Below are positions 10,161 to 21,257 of a DNA stretch of 64,000 bases, one piece after another. Source of the stretch: Thermus parvatiensis (GTDB taxonomy: Bacteria > Deinococcota > Deinococci > Deinococcales > Thermaceae); NCBI RefSeq assembly GCF_001535545.1, contig NZ_CP014141.1, positions 1,692,001 to 1,756,000 of the forward strand. The letters are read 5' to 3'. Every line of letters starts with the position of its first letter. Position 1 is the first letter of the stretch. The notes below the pieces were generated by a model. The model was not told the DNA's origin, ran no database searches, and saw only the letters and a program-made list of their open reading frames with translations. The position numbers were made by a program, and so were the translations under genes.

Positions 10161-12510
10161 ATGGTCCGGGTCAAGGTGAACGACCGCATCGTGGAGGTGC
10201 CCCCGGGGACGAGCGTCATGGACGCCGTCTTCCACGCGGGGTACGACGTGCCTCTCTTCTGCTCGGAAAAGCACCTCTCCCCATCGGGGCCTGCCGCATG
10301 TGTCTGGTGCGGATCGGCCTTCCCAAGAAGGGCCCCGATGGAAAGCCCCTCCTCAACGAGAAGGGCGAGCCCGAGATCCAGTGGCAGCCCAAGCTCGCCG
10401 CAAGCTGCGTGACGGCGGTGGCGGACGGGATGGTGGTGGACACCCTCTCGGACGTGGTGCGGGAGGCCCAGGCGGGGATGGTGGAGTTCACCCTCCTCAA
10501 CCATCCCCTGGACTGCCCCACCTGCGACAAGGGCGGGGCCTGCGAGCTCCAGGACCGCACCGTGGAGTACGGGCTTTACGAGAAGTACTACCAGAAGGGC
10601 CCCCTGGAGCTTCCCGTCTACACCCGCTTTGAGTTCACCCGCCGCCACGTGGACAAGCACCACCCCCTCTCCCCCTTCGTCATCCTGGACCGGGAGCGGT
10701 GCATCCACTGCAAGCGGTGCGTGCGCTACTTTGAGGAGGTCCCCGGGGACGAGGTCCTGGACTTCATTGAGCGGGGAGTGCACACCTTCATCGGCACCAT
10801 GGACTTCGGCCTCCCCTCGGGCTTCTCCGGGAACATCACGGACATCTGCCCCGTGGGGGCCCTTCTGGACCTCACCGCCCGCTTCCGCGCCCGCAACTGG
10901 GAGATGGAGGAAACCCCCACCACCTGCGCCCTCTGCCCCGTGGGGTGCGGGATCACCGCGGACACCCGCAGCGGCGAACTCCTCAGGATCCGGGCCCGGG
11001 AGGTGCCCGAGGTCAACGAGATCTGGATCTGTGACGCGGGCCGCTTCGGCCACGAGTGGGCGGACCAAAACCGCCTCAAGACCCCCCTGGTGCGGAAAGA
11101 GGGAAGGCTCGTGGAGGCCACCTGGGAGGAGGCCTTCCTCGCCCTCAAGGAGGGCCTGAAGGAGGCGAGGGGCGAGGAGGTGGGGCTTTACCTCGCCCAC
11201 GACGCCACCCTCGAGGAGGGCCTCTTGGCCTCCGAGCTCGCCAAGGCCCTGAAGACCCCCCACCTGGACTTCCAGGGCCGCACCGCCGCCCCGGCGAGCC
11301 TCTTCCCCGCCGCCAGCCTGGAGGACCTCCTCCAGGCGGACTTCGCCCTCATCCTCGGCGACCCCACGGAGGAAGCCCCCATCCTCCACCTCCGCCTCTC
11401 CGAGTTCGTGCGCGACCTCAAGCCTCCCCACCGCTACAACCACGGCACCCCCTTCGCCGACCTGCAGATCAAGGAAAGGATGCCCCGCCGCACGGACAAG
11501 ATGGCCCTCTTCGCCCCGTACCGCGCCCCCCTCATGAAGTGGGCCGCCATCCACGAGGTCCACAAGCCGGGAGAGGAGCGGGAGATCCTCCTCGCCCTCC
11601 TCGGGGACAAGGAGGGAAGCGAAACGGTGGCCCGGGCGAGGGAGGCCTGGGAGAAGGCGAAGAACCCGGTGCTCATCCTCGGGGCCGGTGTCCTCCAGGA
11701 CACCGTGGCCGCGGAAAGGGCCCGCCTCCTCGCCGAGCGCAAGGGGGCCAAGGTCCTCGCCATGACCCCGGCGGCGAACGCCCGGGGCCTCGAGGCCATG
11801 GGGGTCCTCCCCGGGGCGAAGGGGGCCTCCTGGGACGAGCCCGGGGCCCTCTACGCCTACTACGGCTTCGTGCCCCCGGAAGAGGCCCTTAAGGGCAAGC
11901 GCTTCGTGGTGATGCACCTAAGCCACCTCCACCCCCTGGCGGAGCGCTACGCCCACGTGGTCCTCCCCGCCCCCACCTTCTACGAGAAGCGGGGGCACCT
12001 CGTGAACCTGGAGGGACGGGTCCTCCCCCTAAGCCCCGCCCCCATAGAGAACGGGGAGGCAGAGGGCGCCCTCCAGGTCCTCGCCCTCCTGGCCGAGGCC
12101 CTGGGGGTGAGGCCCCCTTCCGGCTCCACCTCGAGGCGCAGAAGGCCCTGAAGGCCAGGAAGGTCCCGGAGGCCATGGGCCGCTTCGCCTTCCGCCTCAA
12201 GGAGCTCCGGCCCAAGGAGCGGGCGGGCGCCTTCTACCTCCGGCCCACCATGTGGAAAGCCCACCAGGCGGTGGGCAAGGTCCAAGAGGCGGCCCGGGCG
12301 GAGCTTTGGGCCCATCCGGAGACGGCCCGCCTCGAGGCCCTGCCCGAGGGGGCCCAGGTGGCCGTGGAGACCCCCTTCGGCCGGGTGGAGGCCCGGGTGA
12401 TCCACCGGGAGGACGTGCCCAAAGGCCACCTTTACCTCTCGGCCCTGGGGCCCGCAGCGGGCTTTCGGGTGGAGGGGCGCGTCCTGGTGCCCGCGGGAGG
12501 TGAAGCGTGA
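10161..12510 (+). CDS. nuoG: NADH-quinone oxidoreductase subunit G (Nqo3), two frame breaks
   Basis: The largest subunit, which carries electrons through N1b, N4, N5 and, in Thermus, N7. Visible ligands are [29 protein letters not shown], and the N7-type CALCPVGCG motif at about residue 256. Breaks occur in the C run 10279-10282 (between the N1b cysteines) and in the C run 12113-12117. One C at each restores [15 protein letters not shown] and [16 protein letters not shown]. The repaired length is 783 residues, the same as T. thermophilus Nqo3. It overlaps nuoH by GTGA. Confidence 0.95.
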
Positions 12511-13604
12511 ACTGGTCCTACCCCGTAGACCCCTACTGGATGGTGGCCCTAAAGGCCCTCTTGGTGGTGGTGGGCCTCCTCACCGCCTTCGCCTTCATGA
12601 CCCTCATTGAAAGGAGGCTCCTCGCCCGCTTCCAGGTGCGCATGGGGCCGAACCGGGTGGGGCCTTTTGGCCTCCTCCAGCCCCTCGCCGACGCCATCAA
12701 GAGCATCTTCAAGGAAGACATCGTGGTGGCCCAGGCGGACCGGTTCCTCTTCGTCCTCGCCCCCCTCATCTCCGTGGTCTTCGCCCTCCTCGCCTTCGGG
12801 CTCATCCCCTTTGGCCCGCCGGGAAGCTTCTTCGGCTACCAGCCCTGGGTGATCAACCTGGACCTGGGGATCCTCTACCTCTTCGCCGTGAGCGAGCTCG
12901 CCGTGTACGGGATCTTCCTCTCCGGGTGGGCCTCGGGGAGCAAGTACAGCCTCTTGGGCTCCCTCCGCTCCTCGGCGAGCCTCATCTCCTACGAGCTCGG
13001 CCTGGGCCTCGCCCTCCTCGCCCCCGTGCTCCTCGTGGGCAGCCTCAACCTGAACGACATCGTGAACTGGCAGAAGGAAAACGGCTGGCTCTTCCTCTAC
13101 GCCTTCCCCGCCTTCCTGGTCTACCTCATCGCCAGCATGGCCGAGGCCGCCCGCACCCCCTTTGACCTCCCCGAGGCGGAGCAGGAACTCGTGGGCGGGT
13201 ACCACACGGAGTACAGCTCCATCAAGTGGGCCCTCTTCCAGATGGCGGAGTACATCCACTTCATCACCGCCAGCGCCCTCATCCCCACCCTCTTCCTGGG
13301 CGGCTGGACTATGCCCGTCCTCGAGGTGCCCTACCTCTGGATGTTCCTCAAGATCGCCTTCTTCCTCTTCCTCTTCATCTGGATCCGGGCCACCTGGTTC
13401 CGCCTGCGCTACGACCAGCTCCTCCGCTTCGGCTGGGGCTTCCTCTTCCCGGTGGCCCTCCTCTGGTTCCTCGTCACCGCCCTCGTGGTGGCCCTGGACC
13501 TCCCCAGGACCTACCTCCTCTACCTCTCCGCCCTAAGCTTCCTCGCCCTCCTGGGAGCGGTCCTCTACACCCCCAAGCCCGCCCGCAAAGGAGGTGGCGC
13601 ATGA
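12507..13604 (+). CDS. nuoH: NADH-quinone oxidoreductase subunit H (Nqo8)
   Basis: A 365-residue membrane subunit at the junction of the two arms, lining the quinone entry channel, with about nine helices. Conserved stretches are [37 protein letters not shown] and the acidic loop [20 protein letters not shown], which links the quinone site to the proton path. It starts with GTG at 12507 inside the nuoG stop and ends at 13604, overlapping the nuoI ATG by 4 nt. Confidence 0.96.
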   Translation: MNWSYPVDPYWMVALKALLVVVGLLTAFAFMTLIERRLLARFQVRMGPNRVGPFGLLQPLADAIKSIFKEDIVVAQADRFLFVLAPLISVVFALLAFGLIPFGPPGSFFGYQPWVINLDLGILYLFAVSELAVYGIFLSGWASGSKYSLLGSLRSSASLISYELGLGLALLAPVLLVGSLNLNDIVNWQKENGWLFLYAFPAFLVYLIASMAEAARTPFDLPEAEQELVGGYHTEYSSIKWALFQMAEYIHFITASALIPTLFLGGWTMPVLEVPYLWMFLKIAFFLFLFIWIRATWFRLRYDQLLRFGWGFLFPVALLWFLVTALVVALDLPRTYLLYLSALSFLALLGAVLYTPKPARKGGGA

Positions 13605-14149
13605 CCCTGAAGGCCCTCGCCCAAAGCCTCGGCATCACCCTGAAGTACCTCTTCTCCAAGCCGGTGACCGTCCCCTACCCCGACGCCCCCGTGGCCCTGA
13701 AGCCCCGCTTCCACGGGCGGCACGTCCTCACCCGGCACCCGAACGGGCTAGAGAAGTGCATCGGATGCTCCCTCTGCGCCGCCGCCTGCCCCGCCTACGC
13801 CATCTACGTGGAGCCGGCGGAGAACGACCCGGAAAACCCGGTCTCCGCGGGGGAGCGGTACGCCAAGGTCTACGAGATCAACATGCTCCGGTGCATCTTC
13901 TGCGGCCTCTGCGAGGAGGCCTGCCCCACGGGGGCCATCGTGCTGGGCTACGACTTTGAGATGGCGGACTACCAGTACTCCGACCTCATCTACGGCAAGG
14001 AGGACATGCTGGTGGACGTGATGGGCACCAAGCCCCAGCGCCGGGAGGCCAAGATGACCGGCAAGCCGGTGAAGGTGGGCTACGTGGTGCCCTACGTACG
14101 GCCCGAGCTGGAGGGCTTCCGCGCCCCCACGGAAGGAGGAAAGAAGTGA
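13601..14149 (+). CDS. nuoI: NADH-quinone oxidoreductase subunit I (Nqo9)
   Basis: A 182-residue ferredoxin-like subunit with two [4Fe-4S] clusters (N6a, N6b) passing electrons to N2. Both CxxCxxCxxxC sets are present: [12 protein letters not shown] and [12 protein letters not shown]. The ATG at 13601 follows GGAGGTGGC and gives [18 protein letters not shown]. The C-terminus is Lys/Pro rich. It overlaps nuoJ by GTGA. Confidence 0.96.
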   Translation: MTLKALAQSLGITLKYLFSKPVTVPYPDAPVALKPRFHGRHVLTRHPNGLEKCIGCSLCAAACPAYAIYVEPAENDPENPVSAGERYAKVYEINMLRCIFCGLCEEACPTGAIVLGYDFEMADYQYSDLIYGKEDMLVDVMGTKPQRREAKMTGKPVKVGYVVPYVRPELEGFRAPTEGGKK

Positions 14150-14676
14150 GCCCCTTGGAAGCCTTGGCCCTCCTCTTCCTCCTGGGAACCGGGGTCCTGG
14201 TGGTGACCCTAAGGAACGCTATCCACGCCGCCCTGGCCCTGATCCTCAACTTCCTGATCCTAGCCGGGCTTTACGTGGCCCTGGACGCCAGGTTCCTGGG
14301 CTTCATCCAGATCATCGTGTATGCCGGGGCCATCGTAGTCCTCTTCCTCTTCGTCATCATGCTCCTCTTCGCCGCCCAAGGGGAGGTGGGCTTTGACCCC
14401 CTGGTGCGCTCCAAGCCCCTCGCCGCCCTTCTCGCTTTAGGGGTGGCGGGGGTACTCCTCTCGGGGCTTTGGGGGCTCAGGCTCGCCTTCACCCAGGACC
14501 TGAAGGGCGGGCTTCCCCAGGCCCTGGGGCCCCTGCTCTACGGCGACTGGCTCTTCGTCCTCCTCGCGGTGGGCTTCCTCCTCATGGCCGCCACAGTGGT
14601 GGCCGTGGCCCTGGTGGAGCCCGGGAAGGCCTCGAGGACCCAGGAAGCGGAGAAGCGGGAGGAGGTGGTGCGGTGA
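14146..14676 (+). CDS. nuoJ: NADH-quinone oxidoreductase subunit J (Nqo10)
   Basis: A 176-residue membrane subunit with five helices. The third carries the pi-bulge region [20 protein letters not shown], which moves during turnover. GTG start at 14146. The C-terminal tail after about residue 160 is charged and cytosolic. It overlaps nuoK by GTGA at 14673-14676. Confidence 0.95.
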   Translation: MSPLEALALLFLLGTGVLVVTLRNAIHAALALILNFLILAGLYVALDARFLGFIQIIVYAGAIVVLFLFVIMLLFAAQGEVGFDPLVRSKPLAALLALGVAGVLLSGLWGLRLAFTQDLKGGLPQALGPLLYGDWLFVLLAVGFLLMAATVVAVALVEPGKASRTQEAEKREEVVR

Positions 14677-14960
14677 GCTACCTCCTCACCTCCGCCTTTC
14701 TCTTCGCCCTCGGGGTCTACGGGGTCCTCACCCGCAGAACCGCCATCCTGGTCTTTCTCTCCATTGAGCTCATGCTGAACGCCGCCAACCTCTCCCTGGT
14801 GGGCTTCGCCCGGGCCTACGGGCTTGACGGTCAGGTGGCCGCCCTCATGGTCATCGCCATCGCCGCCGCCGAGGTGGCGGTGGGCTTAGGGCTCATCGTG
14901 GCCATCTTCCGCCACCGGGAAAGCACCGCGGTGGACGACCTTTCCGAGCTTAGGGGGTAG
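14673..14960 (+). CDS. nuoK: NADH-quinone oxidoreductase subunit K (Nqo11)
   Basis: A 95-residue MrpC-like subunit with three helices. Two buried glutamates used in proton transfer are in [12 protein letters not shown] and in [20 protein letters not shown] start at 14673, chosen because [19 protein letters not shown] matches the family N-terminus and 95-residue length. nuoL follows 2 nt later. Confidence 0.95.
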   Translation: MSYLLTSAFLFALGVYGVLTRRTAILVFLSIELMLNAANLSLVGFARAYGLDGQVAALMVIAIAAAEVAVGLGLIVAIFRHRESTAVDDLSELRG

Positions 14961-14962
14961 CT

Positions 14963-16782
14963 ATGGCGCTCTTATCCACCATCCTCCTTCCCCTTCTGGG
15001 CTTTGCCCTTTTGGGCCTTTTCGGCAGAAGGATGCAAGAACCCCTCCCCGGGGTCATCGCCTCGGGGCTCGTCCTCGCCTCCTTCCTCCTGGGGACGGGG
15101 CTACTCCTCTCGGGCGGGGCCCGCTTTGAAGCGGAGTGGCTTCCCGGCATACCCTTCAGCCTCCTTCTGGACAACCTCTCCGGCTTCATGCTCCTCATCG
15201 TCACCGGGGTGGGCTTCCTCATTCACGTCTACGCCATCGGCTACATGCACGGGGACCCGGGCTTTAGCCGCTTCTTCGCCTACTTCAACTTCTTCATCGC
15301 CATGATGCTCACCCTGGTCCTGGCCGACAGCTACCCGGTGATGTTCATCGGCTGGGAGGGGGTGGGCCTGGCCAGCTTCCTCCTCATCGGCTTCTGGTAC
15401 AAAAACGCCCAGTACGCCGACAGCGCCCGCAAGGCCTTCATCGTGAACCGCATCGGCGACCTGGGCTTCATGCTGGGCATGGCCATCCTCTGGGCCCTCT
15501 TTGGAACGCTCTCCATCAGCGAGCTTAAGGAAGCGATGGAGGGCCCCCTGCGGAACCCCAGCCTCCTCGCCCTGGCGGGCCTCCTCCTCTTCCTCGGGGC
15601 CGTGGGCAAAAGCGCCCAGATCCCCCTCATGGTCTGGCTCCCCGATGCCATGGCCGGCCCCACCCCGGTCTCCGCCCTGATCCACGCGGCCACCATGGTG
15701 ACCGCCGGGGTCTACCTCATCGCCCGGAGCTCCTTCCTCTATAGCGCCTTGCCCGACGTCTCCTACACCATCGCCGTCATCGGCCTCCTCACGGCGGCCT
15801 ACGGGGCCCTTTCCGCCTTCGGCCAGACGGATATCAAGAAAATCGTCGCCTACTCCACCATCAGCCAGCTCGGGTACATGTTCCTGGCGGCGGGGGTGGG
15901 GGCGTACTGGGTGGCCCTCTTCCACGTCTTCACCCACGCCTTCTTCAAGGCCCTCCTCTTCCTGGCCTCGGGAAGCGTCATCCACGCCCTAGGGGGCGAG
16001 CAAGACGTGCGCAAGATGGGCGGGCTTTGGAAGCACCTCCCCGCCACCCGGTGGCACGGCCTGATCGGGGCCCTGGCCTTAGGGGGCCTGCCCCTCCTCT
16101 CCGGCTTCTGGTCCAAGGACGCCATCCTCACCGCCACCCTCACCTACCCCTTCGGGGGGTGGGCTTCTACGTGGGGGCGCTTCTCGTGGCGGTCCTCACC
16201 GCCATGTACGCCATGCGCTGGTTCGTCCTGGTCTTCCTGGGGGAGGAAAGGGGCCACCACCACCCCCACGAGGCCCCTCCGGTCATGCTCTGGCCCAACC
16301 ACCTCCTGGCCCTGGGCTCGGTGCTGGCAGGCTACCTGGCCCTGCCCCACCCCCTGCCCAACCTCCTGGAACCCTTCCTGAAGCCGGCCCTGGCGGAGGT
16401 AGAGGCCCACCACCTCTCCCTGGGGGTGGAGTGGGGCCTCATCGCCCTCTCGGCGGCGGTGGCCCTTCTGGGGCTCTGGGCGGGCTATGTCTTCTTTCAG
16501 CGCAAGGCCTTTCCCGCCTGGTATCTGGCCTTTGAAGCGGCGAGCCGGGAGGCCTTCTACGTGGACCGGGCCTACAACGCCCTCATCGTAAACCCCTTGA
16601 AGGCCCTGGCGGAGGCCCTCTTCTACGGGGACCGGGGCCTCTTAAGCGGCTACTTTGGCCTGGGCGGGGCGGTGCGGAACCTGGGGCAGGGCCTCGCCCG
16701 CTTGCAGACCGGCTACCTTAGGGTTTACGCCCTCCTCTTCGTGCTGGGCGCGCTGGTGCTTCTGGGGGTGATGCGGTGGTAG
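14963..16782 (+). CDS. nuoL: NADH-quinone oxidoreductase subunit L (Nqo12), one frame break
   Basis: The antiporter-like distal pump subunit, with 14 core helices and a long C-terminal lateral helix along the membrane arm. Conserved motifs include [39 protein letters not shown], the lysine in [18 protein letters not shown] and FWSKDAIL. The frame breaks in the G run 16154-16159; one more G gives [19 protein letters not shown]. The repaired protein is 606 residues, exactly the T. thermophilus Nqo12 length, and its stop overlaps nuoM by 7 nt. Confidence 0.95.
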
Positions 16783-18183
16783 TCCTGGCGGTCCTTCTAC
16801 CGATGTTCTTCGGGGCCCTGCTCCTCCTGGGCCTACCCCGGGCCCTCGGGGTCCTGGGAGCGGGGCTTTCCTTCCTCCTCAACCTCTACCTCTTCCTTAC
16901 CCACCCGGGCGGGGTGGCCCACGCCTTCCAAGCCCCCCTCCTCCCCGGGGCAGGGGTGTACTGGGCCTTCGGTCTGGACGGGCTTTCCGCGCTTTTCTTT
17001 CTCACCATCGCCCTCACCGTCTTCTTGGGGGCCCTGGTGGCGAGGGTGGAGGGGCGCTTCCTGGGCCTTGCCCTCCTCATGGAAGGGCTTCTCCTCGGCC
17101 TCTTCGCCGCCCGGGACCTCCTCGTCTTCTACGTCTTCTTTGAGGCGACCCTGATCCCTGCCCTCCTCATGCTCTACTTCTACGGGGGTGAGGGGCGGCT
17201 TAGGGCCCTCTACACCTTCGTCCTTTTCACCCTGGCGGGCTCCTTGCCCATGCTCGCCGCCGTCCTCGGGCCAAGCTGCTCTCGGGCAGCCCCACCTTCC
17301 TCCTGGAGGACCTCCTGGCCCACCCCCTCCAGGGAGAGGCCGCCTTCTGGGTCTTCCTGGGCTTCGCCCTGGCCTTCGCCATCAAAACGCCCCTCTTCCC
17401 CCTCCACGCCTGGCTTCCCCCCTTCCACCAGGAGAACCACCCTTCGGGCCTCGCCGACGCCCTCGGCACCCTCTACAAGGTGGGGGTCTTCGCCTTCTTC
17501 CGCTTCGCCATCCCCTTGGCCCCCGAGGGCTTCGCCCAGGTTCAGGGCATGCTCCTCTTCCTCGCCGCCCTCTCCGCCCTCTACGGCGCCTGGGTGGCCT
17601 TCGCCGCCAAGGACTTTAAGACGCTTCTCGCCTACGCCGGGCTTTCCCACATGGGGGTAGCGGCCTTGGGGGTCTTCTCGGGCACGCCGGAAGGAGCCCT
17701 AGGGGGGCTTTACCTTCTGGCGGCCAGCGGGGTCTACACCGGGGGGCTCTTCCTCCTTGCGGGAAGGCTTTACGAGCGGACGGGCACCCTGGAGATCGGG
17801 CGCTACCGGGGCCTGGCGCAGAGCGCCCCGGGCCTCGCCGCCCTGGCCCTCATCCTCTTCCTCGCCATGGTGGGCCTTCCCGGGCTTTCCGGCTTCCCTG
17901 GGGAGTTTCTGACCCTCCTCGGGGCCTACAAGGCAAGCCCCTGGCTTGCCGCCTTGGCCTTCCTCTCCGTCATCGCCTCCGCGGCCTACGCCCTCACCGC
18001 CTTCCAGAAGACCTTCTGGGAGGAGGGGGGGTCTGGGGTGAAGGACCTCGCGGGGCGGAGTGGGGCTTCGCCCTGCTTAGCGTCCTCGCCCTCCTCCTCA
18101 TGGGGGTCTTTCCCGGCTACTTCGCCCGGGGGCTCTACCCCCTGGCGGAGGCCTTCGCCAAGCTTCTTGGAGGTGGCGCATGA
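16776..18183 (+). CDS. nuoM: NADH-quinone oxidoreductase subunit M (Nqo13), two frame breaks
   Basis: The second antiporter-like pump subunit. Motifs include [40 protein letters not shown] and [15 protein letters not shown]. Breaks are at G run 17268-17270 (restored: [20 protein letters not shown]) and G run 18052-18055 (restored: [19 protein letters not shown]). The repaired protein is 469 residues, equal to T. thermophilus Nqo13. GTG start at 16776 lies within nuoL, and the stop overlaps the nuoN ATG. Confidence 0.95.
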
Positions 18184-19475
18184 CCTTGGCGATCCTCGCG
18201 GTCTTCTCCGTGGCCTTGACCCTGCTCGGCTTCGTCCTCCCGCCCCAGGGCGTGAAACGGGCCACGCTCCTGGGCCTGGCCTTGGCCCTCCTAAGCCTCC
18301 TCCTCACCTGGGGGAAGCCCTTCGCCTTCGGGCCCTACCGGGCGGACAACATCTCCCAAGTTTTCACCCTCCTCGCCCTGCTGGGCGCCCTTTGGACGGT
18401 GGGGCTGGTGCGTACGCGGCGTTTTGAGTTCCACCTGCTGGTCCTCTACGCCGCCACCGGCATGCACCTTCTGGCCTCCACCCAGAACCTGGTCCTGATG
18501 CTGGTGGCCCTCGAGGCCCTCTCCCTCCCCCTCTACGCCCTCGCCACCTGGCGGCGGGGGGAGGGCCTCGAGGCCGCCCTCAAGTACTTCCTCCTGGGGG
18601 CCTTGGCCGCCGCCTTCTTCCTCTACGGGGCGGCCCTCTTCTACGGGGCCACGGGGAGCCTCGTCCTGGGCGCTCCCGGGGAAGGCCCCCTCTACACCCT
18701 CGCCTTAGGCCTCCTCCTGGTGGGCCTGGGCTTCAAGGCGGCCCTCGCCCCCTTCCACTTCTGGACCCCCGACGTCTACCAGGGAAGCCCCACCCCCGTG
18801 GTCCTCTTCATGGCCACCTCGGTGAAGGCCGCGGCCTTCGCCGCCCTCCTCCGGGTGGCCGCACCCCCCGAGGCCCTCGCCCTCCTCGTGGCCCTCTCCG
18901 TGGTGGTGGGGAACCTGGCGGCCCTGGCGCAGAAGGAGGCCAAGCGGCTTCTCGCCTACTCCTCCATCGCCCACGCCGGGTACATGGCCCTCGCCCTCTA
19001 CACCGGAAACGCCCAGGCCCTGGGCTTCTACCTCCTCACCTACGTCCTGGCCACGGGCCTCGCCTTCGCCGTCCTAAGCCAGATCTCCCCGGACCGGGTG
19101 CCCCTGGAGGCCCTCCGGGGCCTCTACCGGAAAGACCCCCTCCTGGGCCTCGCCTTCCTGGTGGCCATGCTTTCCTTGCTGGGCCTGCCGCCCCTCGCGG
19201 GCTTTTGGGGCAAGTACCTGGCCTTCGCCGAGGCGGCCCGGGCCGGGGCCTGGGGGGTCTTGGTCCTGGCCCTCGTCACCAGCGCCGTGAGCGCCTACTA
19301 CTACCTCGGGCTTGGGCTCGCCGTCTTCGCGCGAGCTGAGGAAACCCCCTTCCGCCCAGGCGCTCCCTGGGCCCGAGCCGCGGCCCTGGCCGCTGGGGTC
19401 CTCCTCCTTGCCTTGGGGCTTCTCCCCGGCCTCGTCCTCCCCGCCTTGGCCGCGGGGGTTAAGATAACCCCCTGA
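18180..19475 (+). CDS. nuoN: NADH-quinone oxidoreductase subunit N (Nqo14)
   Basis: The 431-residue third antiporter-like pump subunit. Conserved segments are MLVALEALSLPLYALATWRR, FKAALAPFHFWTPDVYQGSP and KEAKRLLAYSSIAHAGYM. It ends with ALAAGVKITP, a few residues longer than the T. thermophilus protein I recall (427). Its stop shares one base with the argS start (TGATG). Confidence 0.95.
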   Translation: MTLAILAVFSVALTLLGFVLPPQGVKRATLLGLALALLSLLLTWGKPFAFGPYRADNISQVFTLLALLGALWTVGLVRTRRFEFHLLVLYAATGMHLLASTQNLVLMLVALEALSLPLYALATWRRGEGLEAALKYFLLGALAAAFFLYGAALFYGATGSLVLGAPGEGPLYTLALGLLLVGLGFKAALAPFHFWTPDVYQGSPTPVVLFMATSVKAAAFAALLRVAAPPEALALLVALSVVVGNLAALAQKEAKRLLAYSSIAHAGYMALALYTGNAQALGFYLLTYVLATGLAFAVLSQISPDRVPLEALRGLYRKDPLLGLAFLVAMLSLLGLPPLAGFWGKYLAFAEAARAGAWGVLVLALVTSAVSAYYYLGLGLAVFARAEETPFRPGAPWARAAALAAGVLLLALGLLPGLVLPALAAGVKITP

Positions 19476-21253
19476 TGCTGCGGCGCGCGCTGGAAGAGGC
19501 CATCGCCCAGGCCCTAAAGGAGATGGGGGTTCCGGTCCGCCTCAAGGTGGCCCGGGCCCCCAAGGACAAACCGGGGGACTACGGCGTCCCCCTTTTCGCC
19601 TTGGCCAAGGAGCTGCGGAAGCCGCCCCAGGCCATCGCCCAGGAGCTCAAGGACCGGCTTCCCCTGCCCGAGTTCGTGGAGGAGGCCATCCCCGTGGGGG
19701 GGTACCTGAACTTCCGCCTCCGCACCGAGGCCCTCCTCCGGGAGGCCCTCCGCCCCAAGGCCCCCTTCCCCAGGCGGCCCGGGGTGGTCCTGGTGGAGCA
19801 CACCTCGGTGAACCCCAACAAGGAGCTCCACGTGGGCCACCTGCGCAACATCGCCCTGGGGGACGCCATCGCCCGCATCCTGGCCTACGCGGGCCGGGAG
19901 GTTTTGGTCCTCAACTACATTGACGACACGGGCCGCCAGGCGGCGGAGACCCTCTTCGCCCTCCGCCACTACGGCCTCACCTGGGACGGGAAGGAGAAGT
20001 ACGACCACTTCGCCGGCCGGGCCTACGTCCGCCTGCACCAGGACCCCGAGTACGAGAGGCTCCAGCCCGCCATTGAGGAAGTCCTCCACGCCCTGGAGCG
20101 GGGGGAGCTCAGGGAGGAGGTGAACCGGATCCTCCTCGCCCAGATGGCCACGATGCACGCCCTGAACGCCCGCTACGACCTCCTCGTCTGGGAGTCCGAC
20201 ATCGTCCGGGCGGGGCTCCTCCAGAAGGCCCTCGCCCTCCTGGAGCAAAGCCCCCACGTCTTCCGCCCCCGGGAGGGGAAGTACGCCGGGGCCCTGGTCA
20301 TGGACGCGAGCCCCGTGATCCCGGGCCTCGAGGACCCCTTCTTCGTCCTCCTGCGCTCCAACGGCACGGCCACCTACTACGCCAAGGACATCGCCTTCCA
20401 GTTCTGGAAGATGGGCATCCTGGAAGGCCTCCGCTTCCGCCCCTACGAGAACCCCTACTATCCCGGCCTCCGGACGAGCGCCCCCGAAGGGGAAGCCTAC
20501 ACCCCCAAGGCAGAGGAGACCATCAACGTCATTGACGTGCGCCAAAGCCATCCCCAGGCCCTGGTGCGCGCCGCCTTGGCCCTCGCGGGCTACCCAAACC
20601 TCGCCGAGAAGGCCCACCACCTGGCCTACGAAACCGTCCTCCTGGAGGGGCGGCAGATGTCGGGGCGGAAGGGGCTTGCCGTGAGCGTGGACGAGGTGCT
20701 GGAAGAGGCCACCCGGCGGGCCCGGGCCATCGTGGAGGAGAAGAACCCCGACCACCCCGACAAGGAGGAAGCGGCGCGGATGGTGGCCCTGGGGGCGATC
20801 CGCTTCAGTATGGTCAAGACCGAGCCCAAGAAGCAGATCGACTTCCGCTACCAGGAGGCCCTTTCCTTTGAGGGAGACACCGGCCCCTACGTCCAGTACG
20901 CCCACGCCCGGGCCCACAGCATCCTGCGCAAGGCGGGGGAGTGGGGAGCGCCGGACCTCTCCCAGGCGACCCCTTACGAGCGGGCCCTGGCCCTGGACCT
21001 GCTGGACTTTGAGGAGGCGGTGCTGGACGCGGCCGAGGAGAAGACCCCCCACGTCCTCGCCCAGTACCTCCTGGACCTCGCGGCGAGCTGGAACGCCTAC
21101 TACAACGCCCGGGAAAACGGCCAGCCCGCCACCCCCGTCCTCACCGCCCCTGAGGGGCTGAGGGAGCTCCGCCTAAGCCTCGTCCAGAGCCTGCAAAGGA
21201 CCCTGGCCACGGGCCTGGACCTCCTCGGCATCCCCGCGCCTGAGGTAATGTAG
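19475..21253 (+). CDS. argS: Arginyl-tRNA synthetase
   Basis: A 592-residue class I synthetase that charges tRNA-Arg. The HIGH-type motif is HVGHLRN near residue 118, and the KMSKS loop is the variant MSGRKG near residue 394, typical of ArgRS. The N-terminal Add1 domain is about residues 1-100 and the C-terminal anticodon-binding domain includes ASWNAYYNARENGQ. The TGATG junction with nuoN suggests it is read from the nqo transcript by re-initiation. Confidence 0.96.
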   Translation: MLRRALEEAIAQALKEMGVPVRLKVARAPKDKPGDYGVPLFALAKELRKPPQAIAQELKDRLPLPEFVEEAIPVGGYLNFRLRTEALLREALRPKAPFPRRPGVVLVEHTSVNPNKELHVGHLRNIALGDAIARILAYAGREVLVLNYIDDTGRQAAETLFALRHYGLTWDGKEKYDHFAGRAYVRLHQDPEYERLQPAIEEVLHALERGELREEVNRILLAQMATMHALNARYDLLVWESDIVRAGLLQKALALLEQSPHVFRPREGKYAGALVMDASPVIPGLEDPFFVLLRSNGTATYYAKDIAFQFWKMGILEGLRFRPYENPYYPGLRTSAPEGEAYTPKAEETINVIDVRQSHPQALVRAALALAGYPNLAEKAHHLAYETVLLEGRQMSGRKGLAVSVDEVLEEATRRARAIVEEKNPDHPDKEEAARMVALGAIRFSMVKTEPKKQIDFRYQEALSFEGDTGPYVQYAHARAHSILRKAGEWGAPDLSQATPYERALALDLLDFEEAVLDAAEEKTPHVLAQYLLDLAASWNAYYNARENGQPATPVLTAPEGLRELRLSLVQSLQRTLATGLDLLGIPAPEVM

Positions 21254-21257
21254 GCCC

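Noticed and set aside
7998..18055. Programmed frameshifting or transcriptional slippage in the nqo genes
   Set aside because: Thermus uses slippage on long A runs (dnaX), but these are G/C runs of 3-6, several per gene, and all in the same direction. Sequencing error is simpler.
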